Notes: generated by a model from the letters alone, not told the origin. Shown: positions 8,801-17,985, counted from the stretch's first letter. The stretch is DNA of 34,574 nt from Nocardioidaceae bacterium (GCA_013697905.1 JACCVZ010000038.1:1-34574), one strand, 5' to 3'. Made by a program: numbers and translations.

Positions 8801-9691
8801 CGTGCGGTATCGGCCGCGGCGACAGGGCTCGAGAGGTCAGGGCTCACCCGGTGGGACTTCGAGGACCTCCCTCGGGTCTTTCGCCAGACCCGCGCCGGAC
8901 ACGAGGTTCGCGGCTACCCCGCACTTGTCGACGACGCCACCTCGGTGCGCATTGCGGTGCTCGGCACCGAGCAGCAGCAGCAGGCCTCGATGGTGTCGGG
9001 TGTTCGCCGGCTGCTGCTTATTGCTGTCCCCTCACCTGCCAGCGACATCGCGGACAGCATGTCCAACGCCGGCAAGCTCGCCCTCGCGCTCAACCCTGCC
9101 GGCGGTGCCAACGCCCTCCTCGATGATGCTTACGCCGCCGCGGTCGACGCCCTGGTGGCCGACAACGGTGGTCCGGCGTGGGAGCGCGAGTCCTTCCAGA
9201 GGCTCGTCGAGGCGGTGCGCCGCGGCGGGCGGGCGCGCACCGAGCAGGTCCTCGTCCTCGCTCGGGAGGTCGTCGGCCGGGCGCATGTGGTCGACCGTCG
9301 GCTCTCCGGGCGGGTGGAGCTTGCCTTGCTGCCGGCGCTTTCCGACCTCAAGGGCCAGTGGACACGGCTGATGGCGCCAGGCTTCGTGTCGGATGCAGGA
9401 GTGGAGGCGCTGCGGCACTACCCCCGGTACTTCGCTGCGATGGAGCAGCGACTCGACAAGCTGCTCGATGACCCGCGACGCGATGCTGAGCTGATGGGGA
9501 CCGTCGCCGGTGTCCAGGCGGCTTACCTGCAGCGGGTGGAGAGCAGGCATCCCGGGGAGACAGCGGATCCGGCGCTGCAGGCGATTCGCTGGATGATCGA
9601 AGAGCTGCGGGTGAGCCTGTGGGCGCAGCAGCTACGGACTCCCCAGCCTGTCTCGGTGAGTCGCATCGAGAAGGCACTGACCGACCTTTGA
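5900..9691 (+). CDS. hrpA: ATP-dependent DEAH-box RNA helicase HrpA
   Basis: A 1263-residue cytosolic RNA helicase, close to the usual HrpA length. HrpA acts in RNA processing and ribosome-related RNA remodelling. Motifs run in order: motif I GETGSGKT (residues 52-59), TQPRRIAARTVAER (Ia), DEAH (150-153) within IIIDEAHERSLN, TSATID (motif III), then FCSGEREIRD, ATNVAETSLTVPGI (motif V) and QRKGRCGR (motif VI, with G for the usual A). These are followed by the helicase-associated HA2 region, the OB-fold region (about 600-720) and the long C-terminal DUF3418 region typical of HrpA. The gene stands alone, diverging from the transporter, with the DUF1206 gene 77 bases downstream. Family assignment is very secure. 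Confidence 0.96.
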   Translation: MSTQRRLASEVSAPAPVGAALAITYPAQLPVSQRRADIAAAIRDHQVVIVAGETGSGKTTQLPKICLELGRGRDGAVIGHTQPRRIAARTVAERIAEELDTDLGDLVGYQVRFTDKSSDATAVKVMTDGILLAEIQRDQDLRRYDTIIIDEAHERSLNIDFILGYLKQLLPRRPDLKVVITSATIDPQRFSAHFDAAPIIEVSGRTYDVEVRYRELVDDQTQGIVDAVRELISEGPGDILVFCSGEREIRDATDALQKLRPRRVTDQLEVLPLYARLSSAEQRRIFAPHSTRRVVLATNVAETSLTVPGIHYVVDTGLARISRYSPRTKVQRLPIEAISQASANQRKGRCGRLADGICVRLYAEDDFEARPEFTDPEILRTNLAAVILQMTALGLGDIARFPFLEPPDSRAVQAGFQLLDEIGAITTAPPKRRTSRRAGRGPRPAEAGRPRLTRIGRDLVRLPVDPRLARMVLEAGRHDCAREVITIVAALSIQDPRERPADRQEQADQAHRRYADPDSDFASLLNMWRHIKEQQKALSSSGFRRMCKREFLNYLRVREWQDLDAQLRQVAKQLDVPLTKSAAAAEAIHRSMLAGLLSHLGMRDEEKRDYLGARGTRFSIFPGSGLFKSQPPFVMAAELVETGRLWGRVNARIEPEWAEDIAGHLVKRSYSEPHWEKSRGSVVALEKVSLYGVPIVSERKVNYGRIDPAVARELFIRHALVLGEWTTHHRFFAENQALLDEVEDFEHRARRRDIVVDDETLYDFYDQRIPVDVVSTAHFDAWWKRRRQLTPDLLTFTLDMLVQDHASELTAEEFPLVWRHGEVELPLAYQFEPGTDRDGVTVDIPVATLPQVEAQDFSWPVPGLREELVVAMIRSLPKQLRVTFIPAPNVARGFLAAVTAGEEPLLDALTRHLRRTTGVAVPPDAWDLARVPPHLRTSFRVVDDTGAELGVGKDIEALQHQLRAQAGRAVSAAATGLERSGLTRWDFEDLPRVFRQTRAGHEVRGYPALVDDATSVRIAVLGTEQQQQASMVSGVRRLLLIAVPSPASDIADSMSNAGKLALALNPAGGANALLDDAYAAAVDALVADNGGPAWERESFQRLVEAVRRGGRARTEQVLVLAREVVGRAHVVDRRLSGRVELALLPALSDLKGQWTRLMAPGFVSDAGVEALRHYPRYFAAMEQRLDKLLDDPRRDAELMGTVAGVQAAYLQRVESRHPGETADPALQAIRWMIEELRVSLWAQQLRTPQPVSVSRIEKALTDL

Positions 9692-9768
9692 GCGACGAAG
9701 GCGGGGCGGGAGCGGTGCAGCCGCCCACGGACCACTAGTAGAGTCCCGGCTGAGCGAGGGAGACCGTG

Positions 9769-10584
9769 ATGAACACTGCGCAGAACACAGCCCACCAGGT
9801 CAACGACAATGCGTGGTTCGAACGGTTGGTGCGCGTGGGCCTGGCGTCGTACGGCATCGTGCACCTGCTCATCGGATGGCTGGCACTCCAGCTAGCGTTC
9901 GGCGACAGCTCGGGAGCACCAGACCAGCAGGGCGCTCTCCAGCAGATCGCCGCCGAACCTTTCGGTGAGGTGTTGCTGTGGATCATCGCCTTCGGGTTGC
10001 TCGCAATGGCCGTCTGGCAGGGGATCGAGGCGTTCGTCGGTCACCGTAGCCGAGACAACCCGAAGCGAACGTTGAAGCGCATCTCCTCTGCGGGCAAGGC
10101 TGTCCTCTACACCGGTCTCGCGGTCTCGTCGGTCAAGACTGCCCTGGAGTCGAAGTCGAAGTCCACCAGCAAGGACTCGATGACCGCGAAGCTGATGGAC
10201 CTGCCCTTGGGGCGCTTCCTCGTGTTCGCTGTCGGTGCGGTGATCATCGGCGTCGGGGTCGCGCTCGTCGTCAAGGGAGTGAAACGGAAGTTCGAGCGCG
10301 ATCTTGATGGTCGAGCAACGTCAGGGTCAACGGGCTCTACGGTGGTGAGGCTCGGCCAGGTCGGCTACACCGCCAAGGGAGTTGCCCTCGGCGTGGTGGG
10401 GGCGCTGTTCGTCTGGGCCGCTTGGACCTACGACGCCAACAAGGCCGGCGGCCTCGACGTTGCCCTGCGCAAACTGCTCGACACCGGATTAGGCCCGTGG
10501 TTGCTGGCCCTGGTCGCCGCCGGGATCGTCTGCTTCGGGGCTTACTGCTTTGCCTGGGCCAGGTACGCCGACACCTCCTCCTAA
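9769..10584 (+). CDS. DUF1206 domain-containing membrane protein
   Basis: A 271-residue integral membrane protein with three DUF1206 repeats, each a helical hairpin. The repeats begin near FERLVRVGLASYGIVHLLIGW (about residue 17), around KRISSAGKAVLYTGLAV (about 103) and VVRLGQVGYTAKGVALGVVGAL (about 190). That gives about six membrane segments, the first repeat pair joined by a charged, cytosolic-looking linker. GTG 9766 and ATG 9769 are adjacent; GAGGGAGA (9756-9763) gives better spacing to the ATG. A -10-like TAGAGT lies at 9739-9744. The function of DUF1206 proteins is not known. The stop codon lies inside a three-copy tandem repeat. Confidence 0.88.
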   Translation: MNTAQNTAHQVNDNAWFERLVRVGLASYGIVHLLIGWLALQLAFGDSSGAPDQQGALQQIAAEPFGEVLLWIIAFGLLAMAVWQGIEAFVGHRSRDNPKRTLKRISSAGKAVLYTGLAVSSVKTALESKSKSTSKDSMTAKLMDLPLGRFLVFAVGAVIIGVGVALVVKGVKRKFERDLDGRATSGSTGSTVVRLGQVGYTAKGVALGVVGALFVWAAWTYDANKAGGLDVALRKLLDTGLGPWLLALVAAGIVCFGAYCFAWARYADTSS

Positions 10585-10618
10585 CGTCTGCCTCCTAACG
10601 TCTGCCTCCTAACGTCTG
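10577..10618 (+). repeat. three exact copies of a 14-bp tandem repeat across a stop codon
   Basis: The unit CCTCCTAACGTCTG occurs at 10577-10590, 10591-10604 and 10605-10618 without a mismatch. The first copy contains the TAA stop (10582-10584) of the DUF1206 gene, so slippage would change the 3' untranslated region and not the protein. The rest of the 10585-10792 interval holds only the promoter region of the next gene. Confidence 0.9.
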
Positions 10619-10728
10619 CGCTGCACCCCGCCGGTGAGAGGTGTGTGGCGGCAGTACAAACGGCAGTACGACAGATGACGGCAGGATGTTTTCGGCGCTG
10701 CGCCTGTCTTCCCGGGCGGTCTGTGACC

Positions 10729-10734
10729 TATGGT
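10729..10734 (+). promoter_or_regulatory. candidate -10 element of the M36/nucleotidase gene
   Basis: TATGGT lies about 60 bases before ATG 10793. I see no strong -35 at the right distance, so this is tentative. Confidence 0.25.
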
Positions 10735-10792
10735 GCTCTCGGTGTCCGCCAACTGGTGGTGTTGACGCCTCGCACCTGATCAAGGGGATCGT

Positions 10793-13700
10793 ATGTCTTT
10801 TGGCCGGCCACGAGGATGCTCGCGTCACCTAGCCCTTACAGCCCTTGCTACCTCTGCAGCCACCGTTGCCGCGATGGGTGCTCTGACCGGGCTACCTGCC
10901 GGCGACGCGTCGGTGGACCTCGGCCGTCAACCCAGTGCGGCGACGGGTAGTGCGGCGACGGGCCAGCCGAGCACTGCTACGGGCCACGCGGGCCCCACGG
11001 CTGACTCGCGTGACACCGTGGGCAACTACGACTCGCGCACGTCCAACGCCAAGGCTGTGACGCGTGCGTCGGCCAAGGTGCTCCGCGACCAGGGCGACGA
11101 CATCCAGGCGCTGGGCGCCAGGTTGGGGCCACACGCGGTCGTCTCGGTCAACCCCTTGACCGGCAGTCCTGACAACGTGGCCAGACTCGACGGGTTCCTC
11201 ACCTCGCCGCGTGCCGCATCCGCCCCCACAGTTGCGCTGGACTACGTCCGCGCGCACCTCGCCGAGTTCGGGCTCGACTCCGACGACCTCGGCACGCTGA
11301 CCACCCCCACGGTGCGCCTCGACCTCAACGGCATCAGCCACGTGTCCTGGCAGCAGAGCGTCGGCGGCGTTCCGGTTTTCGGGAACGGTCTGCGTGCGCA
11401 TGTCACCCGGGACGGCAAGCTCATCTCCGTCCAGGGCGCTCCCATCGCCGATCTGACGGACCTCGCCGCTGCCACCGCAGCCCCTCAGCTCAGCGCGGGC
11501 ACCGCGCGTGCCGCGGCTGCCGACGACGTCTCGGGCTCCGTCGCGAACGCGACGTCGAGCACGACTTCCGGCGCCGAGCGCGCCACCATGTGGAGCAACG
11601 GCGACAGCGCCTCGCTGGTCTACTTCCTCACGCCGGGTGGTCTTCGCAGCGGCTGGTCGACGTACGTGCAGCCCGGCCCGAAGCAGGCATTCCAGCAGGT
11701 GATCGACGCCAAGAACGGGTCGACCCTCTATCGGCACAGCACGATCCAGAAGGACCGTGGCGACGGACTGGCATTCGACCAGTACCCGGGTGCTCCGAGG
11801 GGCGGCAACCAGCGCACGGTCAACATCTACGAACGGAACTACCTGTCAAGGAACGCCACCTGGCTGAACGGCAGGTACGTCCGCGCCTGGGCCGACGTCA
11901 ACGACGACAACACGGTGCAGAACAAGGAGAAGACAGGAATCCCCGGCACGAAGTCGCGGGCGCAGTTCCTGCTCAAGAGGTTCAAGCTCGACTCGGTGCT
12001 GTGCTCCAAGGCATACCCGTGCACCTGGGCTCCGAACCGGGCGTACTCCTGGCGTGCGAACAAGAACCAGGACGGCACGCAGGGCTTCATCTTGGCCAGC
12101 CGGTTCCACGACTACCTGGAGAACGCCCCGATCGGCTTCACGGCTGGGATGGGCAACTTCGAGGCCAAGGGTGGCGACGCCTTGCGACTGAACGTGCTCG
12201 ACGGCGCCAACACCACCGGCGACGGTTTCCCGGACGGTAACCACATCGACAACGCGAACATGAACACACCGCCCGACGGTGGGGCGCCGACTATGCAGAT
12301 GTACCTCAACCACGTCCCGCACACCACCGCCCAGGAGGACCCCTACCTGCCGGCGAGTTCCTCGGACGCAGCCGACAACATCTACCACGAGTACACCCAC
12401 GGGTTGTCGAACCGCCTCGTGGTGGACTCCGGCGGCAACTCGACCCTGAACAGTCTGCACGCCGGCGCCATGGGCGAAGCGTGGTCGGACTACTACGCGA
12501 TGGACTACCTGGTCTACAAGCGGCTGATGAAGGACACCGACAGGGGCGGTGAGGTGCTCTTCGACCGCTACCTGACCAACAACCGGCCGATCACGCGATC
12601 GGAGTCGATCGACTGCTTCGTCAAGGCCACGTCCCGCTTCTGCCAGAAGGCCATTGGTCCGCGCGGTGGCTACACGTTCGGTGATCTCGGCAACGCCACG
12701 GGCGGGCCCGAGGTGCACGCCGACGGCGAGATCTGGGCGCAGACTCTTTGGGACCTGCGCCGGGCACTCGGTCACACGGTCACCAACGCGATCGTGACTG
12801 AAGCGATGAGCATCTCGCCGGCCGACCCATCGTTCCTCGACGAGCGCGACGCTATCGTGCTCGCCGATCGCGCCATCTACAACGGGGCTCACCGGGCGGA
12901 CATCTGGTCGGTCTTCGCCGGCCGCGGCATGGGCTGGTTCGCCTCCGCCACCGACGGCAGCGACGCCAGCGTGATCGAGAACTTCCAGGTGCCGCCCCGT
13001 CCCGGTACCCCGAGGTACGCGGTCACCGGCACCGTGACCGACGACGCTACAGGTGCGCCGATCGAGGGCGCTGTCATCACCATCCCCGGCCACTCGTCGT
13101 CGATCAGCAACTACTCTGCGGTCACCGGGCCGAAGGGCCACTACCGGATCAGGCACGTGCTCGCGGGTCGGTACCCCGAGATCGTTGCCCGGGCGCCCGG
13201 GTACGACATCGCCACTGAGGTGGCCGATGTGAGGGCTGGCCGGGCGCAGGTCGACTTCGAACTGCGGCGCGATTGGGCGGCCACGGCCGGAGGCGCCACC
13301 CTCGACGACTTCACAGGTCCGAACTACGGTCCTGGCTGTGGTCCGGCAGATGCGCTTGACCTCAACTACGGAGAAGGCTGGTCGACGAACCGCGGCGACG
13401 GGAACCCCACGGACACGCCGGAGCCGAAGTATCTGGTGGTCAAGCTTCCCCAGCCCATCACGGTGTCGGCCTTCGGTGTCGACCCGAGCAACACCTGTGG
13501 TGACGCTGGCAGCGCCTCGACCGGCCCCTACCGCATCGAGGTGTCCAGCAACGGCGACACCTTCACGCAGGTCGCGCAGGGAACGTTCACCCCGGCGGAC
13601 CGCGGTCGGGTGAACGAGATCTCGCCCGATGCGCCGCTCCCCGGCGTCGAGTACGTCAAGTTCTGGATCGACGACTCCCAGGTCGAGCAGCTCCGCCAGC

Positions 13701-15493
13701 CGGACGAGGTCTGCTCGGAAGGTGCGCCGTATGCAGGTTGCCAGTACATGGACCTGACGGAGCTTGAGGTGTACGGCAGCGCATCTGGTACACCGCCAGC
13801 AGCACGGGACATTCAGATCCTGTCGTTCAACGACTATCACGGCCACCTGGAGGCCAACGATCCTCCTCAGTCCCCGCTGCCGTCGACCACTCCACCGGTG
13901 GGAGGTGTCGAGTACCTTGCCTCTCACGTGAAAGCGCTCCGAGCCGAGCAGCCTCGCTCCACGCTCACGGTCGCTGCCGGTGACCTCATTGGCGGGTCGA
14001 CGTTCCTGTCCGGCTTGTTCCAGGACCAACCCTCGGTCGAGTCGATGAACGCGCTCGGCCTCGACGTCTCCAGCGTCGGGAACCACGAGTTCGACGAGGG
14101 CCTGAAAGAGTTGAAGCGGATGGTTCAGGGTGGCTGTCAGCCGGCGCCGAAGGGGTGCTTCACGGACGCCAACGGGGACGACATCCCGTACGCCGGGACG
14201 GACTTCCCGTACCTCGGTGCGAACGTGGTGAAGAAGTCGACGGGCGCCAACCTGCCGTGGCTCCCAGGTACGACGGTGAGGACGATCCGCGGCATCAAGA
14301 TCGGCTTCATCGGGATGACTCTCGAGGCAACCGACACGTTGGTCAACCCCGCCGGTGTCAGCGCGGTTGACTTCGAGGACGAGGTCGGCACCGCCAACGC
14401 AAAGGTGGCCGGTCTCAAGGCTCAGGGTGTCGAGACGATCGTCGTGCTGCTGCACGAGGGTGGGTACCAGGTGTCCCCACAGACGATCAACACCTGCAAC
14501 GGCATCTCCGACCCGATCAAGACGATCGCGCAGAACCTGGACCCGGAGATCGACGACGTCATCACCGGCCACACCCACCAGCCGTACGTGTGCACGATCG
14601 ACGACCCCGACGGCAACCCGAGGCTGGTCACCAGTGCGGCGTCATACGGCCAGGTGCTGACCGAGACGCACCTCAAGGTCGATCCGGCTACCGGTGAGGT
14701 GATCCGCAACCTGTCCACGGCCACCAACAACTTGGTGACGCGTGACGTGGTCAAGGACGCCGGTGAGACGTCGATAGTCGACTTCTGGAAGCCGTTGTCG
14801 GATGCGCTCGGCAACACCGTGGTCGGGGAGGTCACCGAGGACATCACCGGCGACTCCGGCACCTGCCGGTGCGAGGAGACCCCGATGGTGGATCTGGTTG
14901 CCGACGCGATCCTGTTCGGCACCGAGGCGCCGGAAGACGGTGGGGCACAGTTGGCGCTGATGAACACGGGCGGCGTGCGGGCCAGCCTGCTGGTCGCGCC
15001 CGCTGCAGGTGCTCCAGAGGGACCTGGGGAGGTCACCTACCGGGAGGCATACAACGTCGCCCCGTTCAACAACATCTTGGTGACGCTCGACATGACTGGA
15101 CAGCAGATCCAGGATGTGTTGAACCAGCAGTATCAGCCGATCACGGCTCGGGGTTCGCGCCCGATGCTGTCACTCGGAGTGTCTGACGGCTTCAGCTACG
15201 AGTGGACATGGGACGGACCCGCTCCGCCGCCCAACACTCAGCCGGGGCCTGGTGCGAACGGGCACGTCGTGCCTGGAAGCATGACGCTCAACGGTGTGGC
15301 CATCGACGTCAGCCAGACATACCGGGTCGCCACGCTGAACTTCCTCGCTGACGGTGGGGACTCGTTCACGGCCTTCACCGCGGGCACCAACCGGCTTGGA
15401 GGTCCTGAGGACCTGGCGAACCTGGTGGCGTACCTCGACGCCAACACCCCGCCCGGTCTGACGGCTCCGCCGTCGCGGATCATCGGTCTCTGA
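10793..15493 (+). CDS. secreted M36 (fungalysin) metallopeptidase fused to 5'-nucleotidase
   Basis: A single 1566-residue exported protein. AAGGGGAT stands about 5 bases before the ATG. A basic N-terminus and hydrophobic stretch (LALTALATSAATVAAMGAL) form a signal peptide. Residues about 80-240 are a propeptide of the fungalysin/thermolysin type (HVSWQQSVGGVPVFGNGLRA). The M36 catalytic part follows, with HEYTH at 532-536 and the third zinc ligand E562 in GEAWSDYY. Next come a carboxypeptidase-regulatory-like beta domain (about 740-825) and a discoidin-like domain (about 830-1000). From residue 1006 a metallophosphatase begins: FNDYHGHL, GDLIGGS, GNHEFDEG (N1097, H1098) and GHTH (1259-1262). 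The 5'-nucleotidase C-terminal domain follows, with NTGGVRASL and YNVAPFNN. Both enzyme halves keep their key residues. No sorting signal is seen at the C-terminus, so release into the medium is likely. It would cleave protein and dephosphorylate nucleotides outside the cell. Confidence 0.9.
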   Translation: MSFGRPRGCSRHLALTALATSAATVAAMGALTGLPAGDASVDLGRQPSAATGSAATGQPSTATGHAGPTADSRDTVGNYDSRTSNAKAVTRASAKVLRDQGDDIQALGARLGPHAVVSVNPLTGSPDNVARLDGFLTSPRAASAPTVALDYVRAHLAEFGLDSDDLGTLTTPTVRLDLNGISHVSWQQSVGGVPVFGNGLRAHVTRDGKLISVQGAPIADLTDLAAATAAPQLSAGTARAAAADDVSGSVANATSSTTSGAERATMWSNGDSASLVYFLTPGGLRSGWSTYVQPGPKQAFQQVIDAKNGSTLYRHSTIQKDRGDGLAFDQYPGAPRGGNQRTVNIYERNYLSRNATWLNGRYVRAWADVNDDNTVQNKEKTGIPGTKSRAQFLLKRFKLDSVLCSKAYPCTWAPNRAYSWRANKNQDGTQGFILASRFHDYLENAPIGFTAGMGNFEAKGGDALRLNVLDGANTTGDGFPDGNHIDNANMNTPPDGGAPTMQMYLNHVPHTTAQEDPYLPASSSDAADNIYHEYTHGLSNRLVVDSGGNSTLNSLHAGAMGEAWSDYYAMDYLVYKRLMKDTDRGGEVLFDRYLTNNRPITRSESIDCFVKATSRFCQKAIGPRGGYTFGDLGNATGGPEVHADGEIWAQTLWDLRRALGHTVTNAIVTEAMSISPADPSFLDERDAIVLADRAIYNGAHRADIWSVFAGRGMGWFASATDGSDASVIENFQVPPRPGTPRYAVTGTVTDDATGAPIEGAVITIPGHSSSISNYSAVTGPKGHYRIRHVLAGRYPEIVARAPGYDIATEVADVRAGRAQVDFELRRDWAATAGGATLDDFTGPNYGPGCGPADALDLNYGEGWSTNRGDGNPTDTPEPKYLVVKLPQPITVSAFGVDPSNTCGDAGSASTGPYRIEVSSNGDTFTQVAQGTFTPADRGRVNEISPDAPLPGVEYVKFWIDDSQVEQLRQPDEVCSEGAPYAGCQYMDLTELEVYGSASGTPPAARDIQILSFNDYHGHLEANDPPQSPLPSTTPPVGGVEYLASHVKALRAEQPRSTLTVAAGDLIGGSTFLSGLFQDQPSVESMNALGLDVSSVGNHEFDEGLKELKRMVQGGCQPAPKGCFTDANGDDIPYAGTDFPYLGANVVKKSTGANLPWLPGTTVRTIRGIKIGFIGMTLEATDTLVNPAGVSAVDFEDEVGTANAKVAGLKAQGVETIVVLLHEGGYQVSPQTINTCNGISDPIKTIAQNLDPEIDDVITGHTHQPYVCTIDDPDGNPRLVTSAASYGQVLTETHLKVDPATGEVIRNLSTATNNLVTRDVVKDAGETSIVDFWKPLSDALGNTVVGEVTEDITGDSGTCRCEETPMVDLVADAILFGTEAPEDGGAQLALMNTGGVRASLLVAPAAGAPEGPGEVTYREAYNVAPFNNILVTLDMTGQQIQDVLNQQYQPITARGSRPMLSLGVSDGFSYEWTWDGPAPPPNTQPGPGANGHVVPGSMTLNGVAIDVSQTYRVATLNFLADGGDSFTAFTAGTNRLGGPEDLANLVAYLDANTPPGLTAPPSRIIGL

Positions 15494-15525
15494 GCGGCGA
15501 GGAGCGCAGTCAGCAAGACGACGCG

Positions 15526-15559
15526 AAGCGCCCCACCCCCCCGGGGAGGCGGGGCGCTT
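15526..15559 (+). terminator. GC-rich hairpin terminator after the M36/nucleotidase gene
   Basis: Arms AAGCGCCCCACC (15526-15537) and GGCGGGGCGCTT (15548-15559) pair over 12 bases with one A-C mismatch around a 10-base loop, 32 bases after the stop codon. The right arm continues into a T/G-rich tail (GGTTGGGT). Confidence 0.75.
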
Positions 15560-15660
15560 GGTTGGGTCTCGTCACCCAGCTGGCCGAGCGCTGGGCGTCA
15601 GCAGACGGTGATGCCGGGGAGCAAACCCACCAGGACACCTGAGGGGTTGATATACGGAGG

Positions 15661-15843
15661 TCAGGGGCCGGCGGGCACCCGGGCGATCGCTTCGCTGTAC
15701 GTGGGGCCGCTCAGCTCCAACAGGTCGACCACGAGCGAACGCATCTGGCCGAGTACTACGGCCGCCGACAACGTGAGCGGCTCCAGCTCGTCGAGCAGCT
15801 CCAGATAGTCAGGGGGCATCGTCTCGTCGAGTCGGGCGCTCAC
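15661..15843 (-). CDS. possible small hypothetical protein (60 aa)
   Basis: A GTG-initiated frame giving an acidic, leucine-rich peptide (PPDYLELLDELEPLTLSAA, then RSLVVDLLELSGP) that could form helices. Its composition is more protein-like than most shadow frames here. However, there is no clear ribosome binding site and I do not recognise a family. It lies in the otherwise empty 15494-16002 interval between the terminator and the aldo/keto reductase. Reported as doubtful. Confidence 0.3.
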   Translation of the reverse strand: MSARLDETMPPDYLELLDELEPLTLSAAVVLGQMRSLVVDLLELSGPTYSEAIARVPAGP

Positions 15844-16002
15844 GACGAGCGGCGGATCAGCACGCGGGTGTTGCCAAGCGCCCTGTCGAGAGGGCCAGCG
15901 ACCTCAGCGATCGAGCGCACCAGGGGCCGAACCGGGTGGGTCGCTCGTGTCGGCCACCCACCCGGCGCACGCACCACCCGTCTCACCTGGCAGGCTGGGG
16001 AC

Positions 16003-16860
16003 ATGCAGATGCGACAGCTCGGAGACGTCCAGGTCGGGGCCGTCGGCCTCGGTGCCATGCCGCTGACCGAGGACGAGCGCCCGTCGGAGGACGAGGCGAT
16101 CGCCACCGTGCACGCTGCGCTCGCCGCCGGGGTCACGTTGGTCGACACGGCCGACGCCTACACACCCTCAGATCGGGGCCTGGGCATGAACGAGGAGGTA
16201 GTCGCCAAGGCGCTGTCGACGTACGCCGGGTCGGGCGACCAGGTGCTCGTCGCCACCAAAGGCGGCCATACCCGCGACGGTGCCGCCTGGGGACTTAACG
16301 GACGCCCGGACTACTTACGTCGCGCTTGTGAAGCGTCGTTACGCCGACTCGGAGTCGACTCCATCGGCCTCTACCAACACCACCGTCCCGACCCAGACGT
16401 GCCGTACGACGAGACCATGGGAGGTCTCAAGGACCTCCACGACGCGGGGCTCATCCAGCGCGCTGGCATCTCCAATGCCGACCCCGACCAGATCCGCACG
16501 GCACACGCGATCCTCGGATCTGCGCTGGCGTCCGTCCAGAACCAGTTCTCGCCGGCGTTCCGTAGCAGCGAGCCGGAGATCGCGGTCTGCGCCGAGCTCG
16601 GGCTCGCGTTCCTGCCGTGGAGCCCGCTCGGGGGCAGCAGCGTCGCCAAGGAGCTCGGCTCGACCCATGCCGCCTTCGCCGACATCGGCGCGGCACACGG
16701 AGTCAGCCCGCAGCGGGTCTGTCTCGCCTGGGAGATGGCGCTGTCGGACTGCGTGGTGCCGATTCCTGGCGCCAGCCGGCCCGCGTCCATCGAGGACTCG
16801 GCACAGGCCACCGACCTCATCCTCAGCGACGACGAGCTCACGCGACTGTCCGCCACCTGA
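16003..16860 (+). CDS. aldo/keto reductase
   Basis: A 285-residue cytosolic NADPH-dependent oxidoreductase of the AKR superfamily, expected to reduce aldehydes or ketones. The (beta/alpha)8 barrel is complete. The catalytic tetrad can be placed: D48 and Y53 in VDTADAYT, K86 in VATKGG, and H127 in LYQHHRPD. The cofactor end is present too: FLPWSPLGGSS, then VSPQRVCLAWEMALS and VPIPGASRPASIEDS. The best start is ATG 16003. The frame is open upstream, but that part is not AKR-like. CAGGCT (15991-15996) followed by six bases and the ATG resembles a leaderless promoter with a weak -10. The substrate cannot be predicted. The gene seems monocistronic. Confidence 0.9.
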   Translation: MQMRQLGDVQVGAVGLGAMPLTEDERPSEDEAIATVHAALAAGVTLVDTADAYTPSDRGLGMNEEVVAKALSTYAGSGDQVLVATKGGHTRDGAAWGLNGRPDYLRRACEASLRRLGVDSIGLYQHHRPDPDVPYDETMGGLKDLHDAGLIQRAGISNADPDQIRTAHAILGSALASVQNQFSPAFRSSEPEIAVCAELGLAFLPWSPLGGSSVAKELGSTHAAFADIGAAHGVSPQRVCLAWEMALSDCVVPIPGASRPASIEDSAQATDLILSDDELTRLSAT

Positions 16861-16915
16861 CAGCTGAAGAAGGCGGTGCCCCCACCGGTCCATCCCGATT
16901 CTCAGGGTGCGTCAC

Positions 16916-16944
16916 TTGCCCGTGCCGGCACCGTCGGCTAGCGT
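16916..16944 (+). promoter_or_regulatory. candidate promoter for the riboswitch-rpf transcript
   Basis: TTGCCC (16916-16921), exactly 17 bases, then TAGCGT (16939-16944) fits a sigma-A-type promoter. The predicted start, near 16951, is about 90 bases before the conserved riboswitch core and gives a leader of roughly 240 bases. Confidence 0.5.
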
Positions 16945-17029
16945 CGCTCAGGTCGCTCCGGCTGGGAGCGTCGCCTGGTCGGGTACGCCGAGTCCTGCCC
17001 ACCTCGCCCAGGCTGCACCACACCCGACG

Positions 17030-17684
<655 letters not shown>

Positions 17685-17768
17685 ACGACAGCCTCGAGCC
17701 TCCCACGAGCCCGTAGGAGCGGACAGCCACCCTGGTGGCACACCCCCGTCAGTCCGTGACTGCGACAC

Positions 17769-17804
17769 GACAAGGACCCCGGCTCTCGAGCCGGGGTCCT
17801 TGTC
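17769..17804 (+). terminator. 17-bp perfect hairpin terminator after the rpf-like gene
   Basis: GACAAGGACCCCGGCTC (17769-17785) and its exact complement (17788-17804) are separated by two bases, 84 bases after the stop. The stem ends in CTTGTC without a long U tract, as is common in high-GC actinobacteria. The rest of 17685-17985 holds no gene; its last part must carry the promoter of the CGNR gene. Confidence 0.75.
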
Positions 17805-17935
17805 AGCTTCGTGCGGCCGCGCCGACAGTCCCCCGACCAGCGGCGGAGCCGCTCTCTGGACTCGGGGGAGCCGCAAGTGGGGTGCAGAGGTTGACGATCG
17901 TCTTCTCGCGAGCCAGCATCACGACCGCTGATCCT

Positions 17936-17967
17936 AACTGGTAGGCAAAGAAATCGCGGTTAGTCTC
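17936..17967 (+). promoter_or_regulatory. possible operator region before the CGNR gene
   Basis: CTAAC (about 17936) and GTTAG (about 17963) form a loose dyad about 20 bases before the gene. A TTGACG lies further upstream at 17891. This may be an autoregulatory site, but the arms are only five bases long. Confidence 0.2.
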
Positions 17968-17985
17968 GACTCATCGCGATCTCGG

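Noticed and set aside
10595-10828. Short frames around the 14-bp repeats read as a small gene
   Set aside because: The frames overlap the next gene's promoter and start, lack a ribosome binding site, and translate to repeat-derived low-complexity sequence.
11846-14578. 910-codon open frame antisense to the M36/nucleotidase gene
   Set aside because: It is a mirror frame of a well-supported protein, with Val/Arg/Gly/His-rich low-information sequence and no motif.
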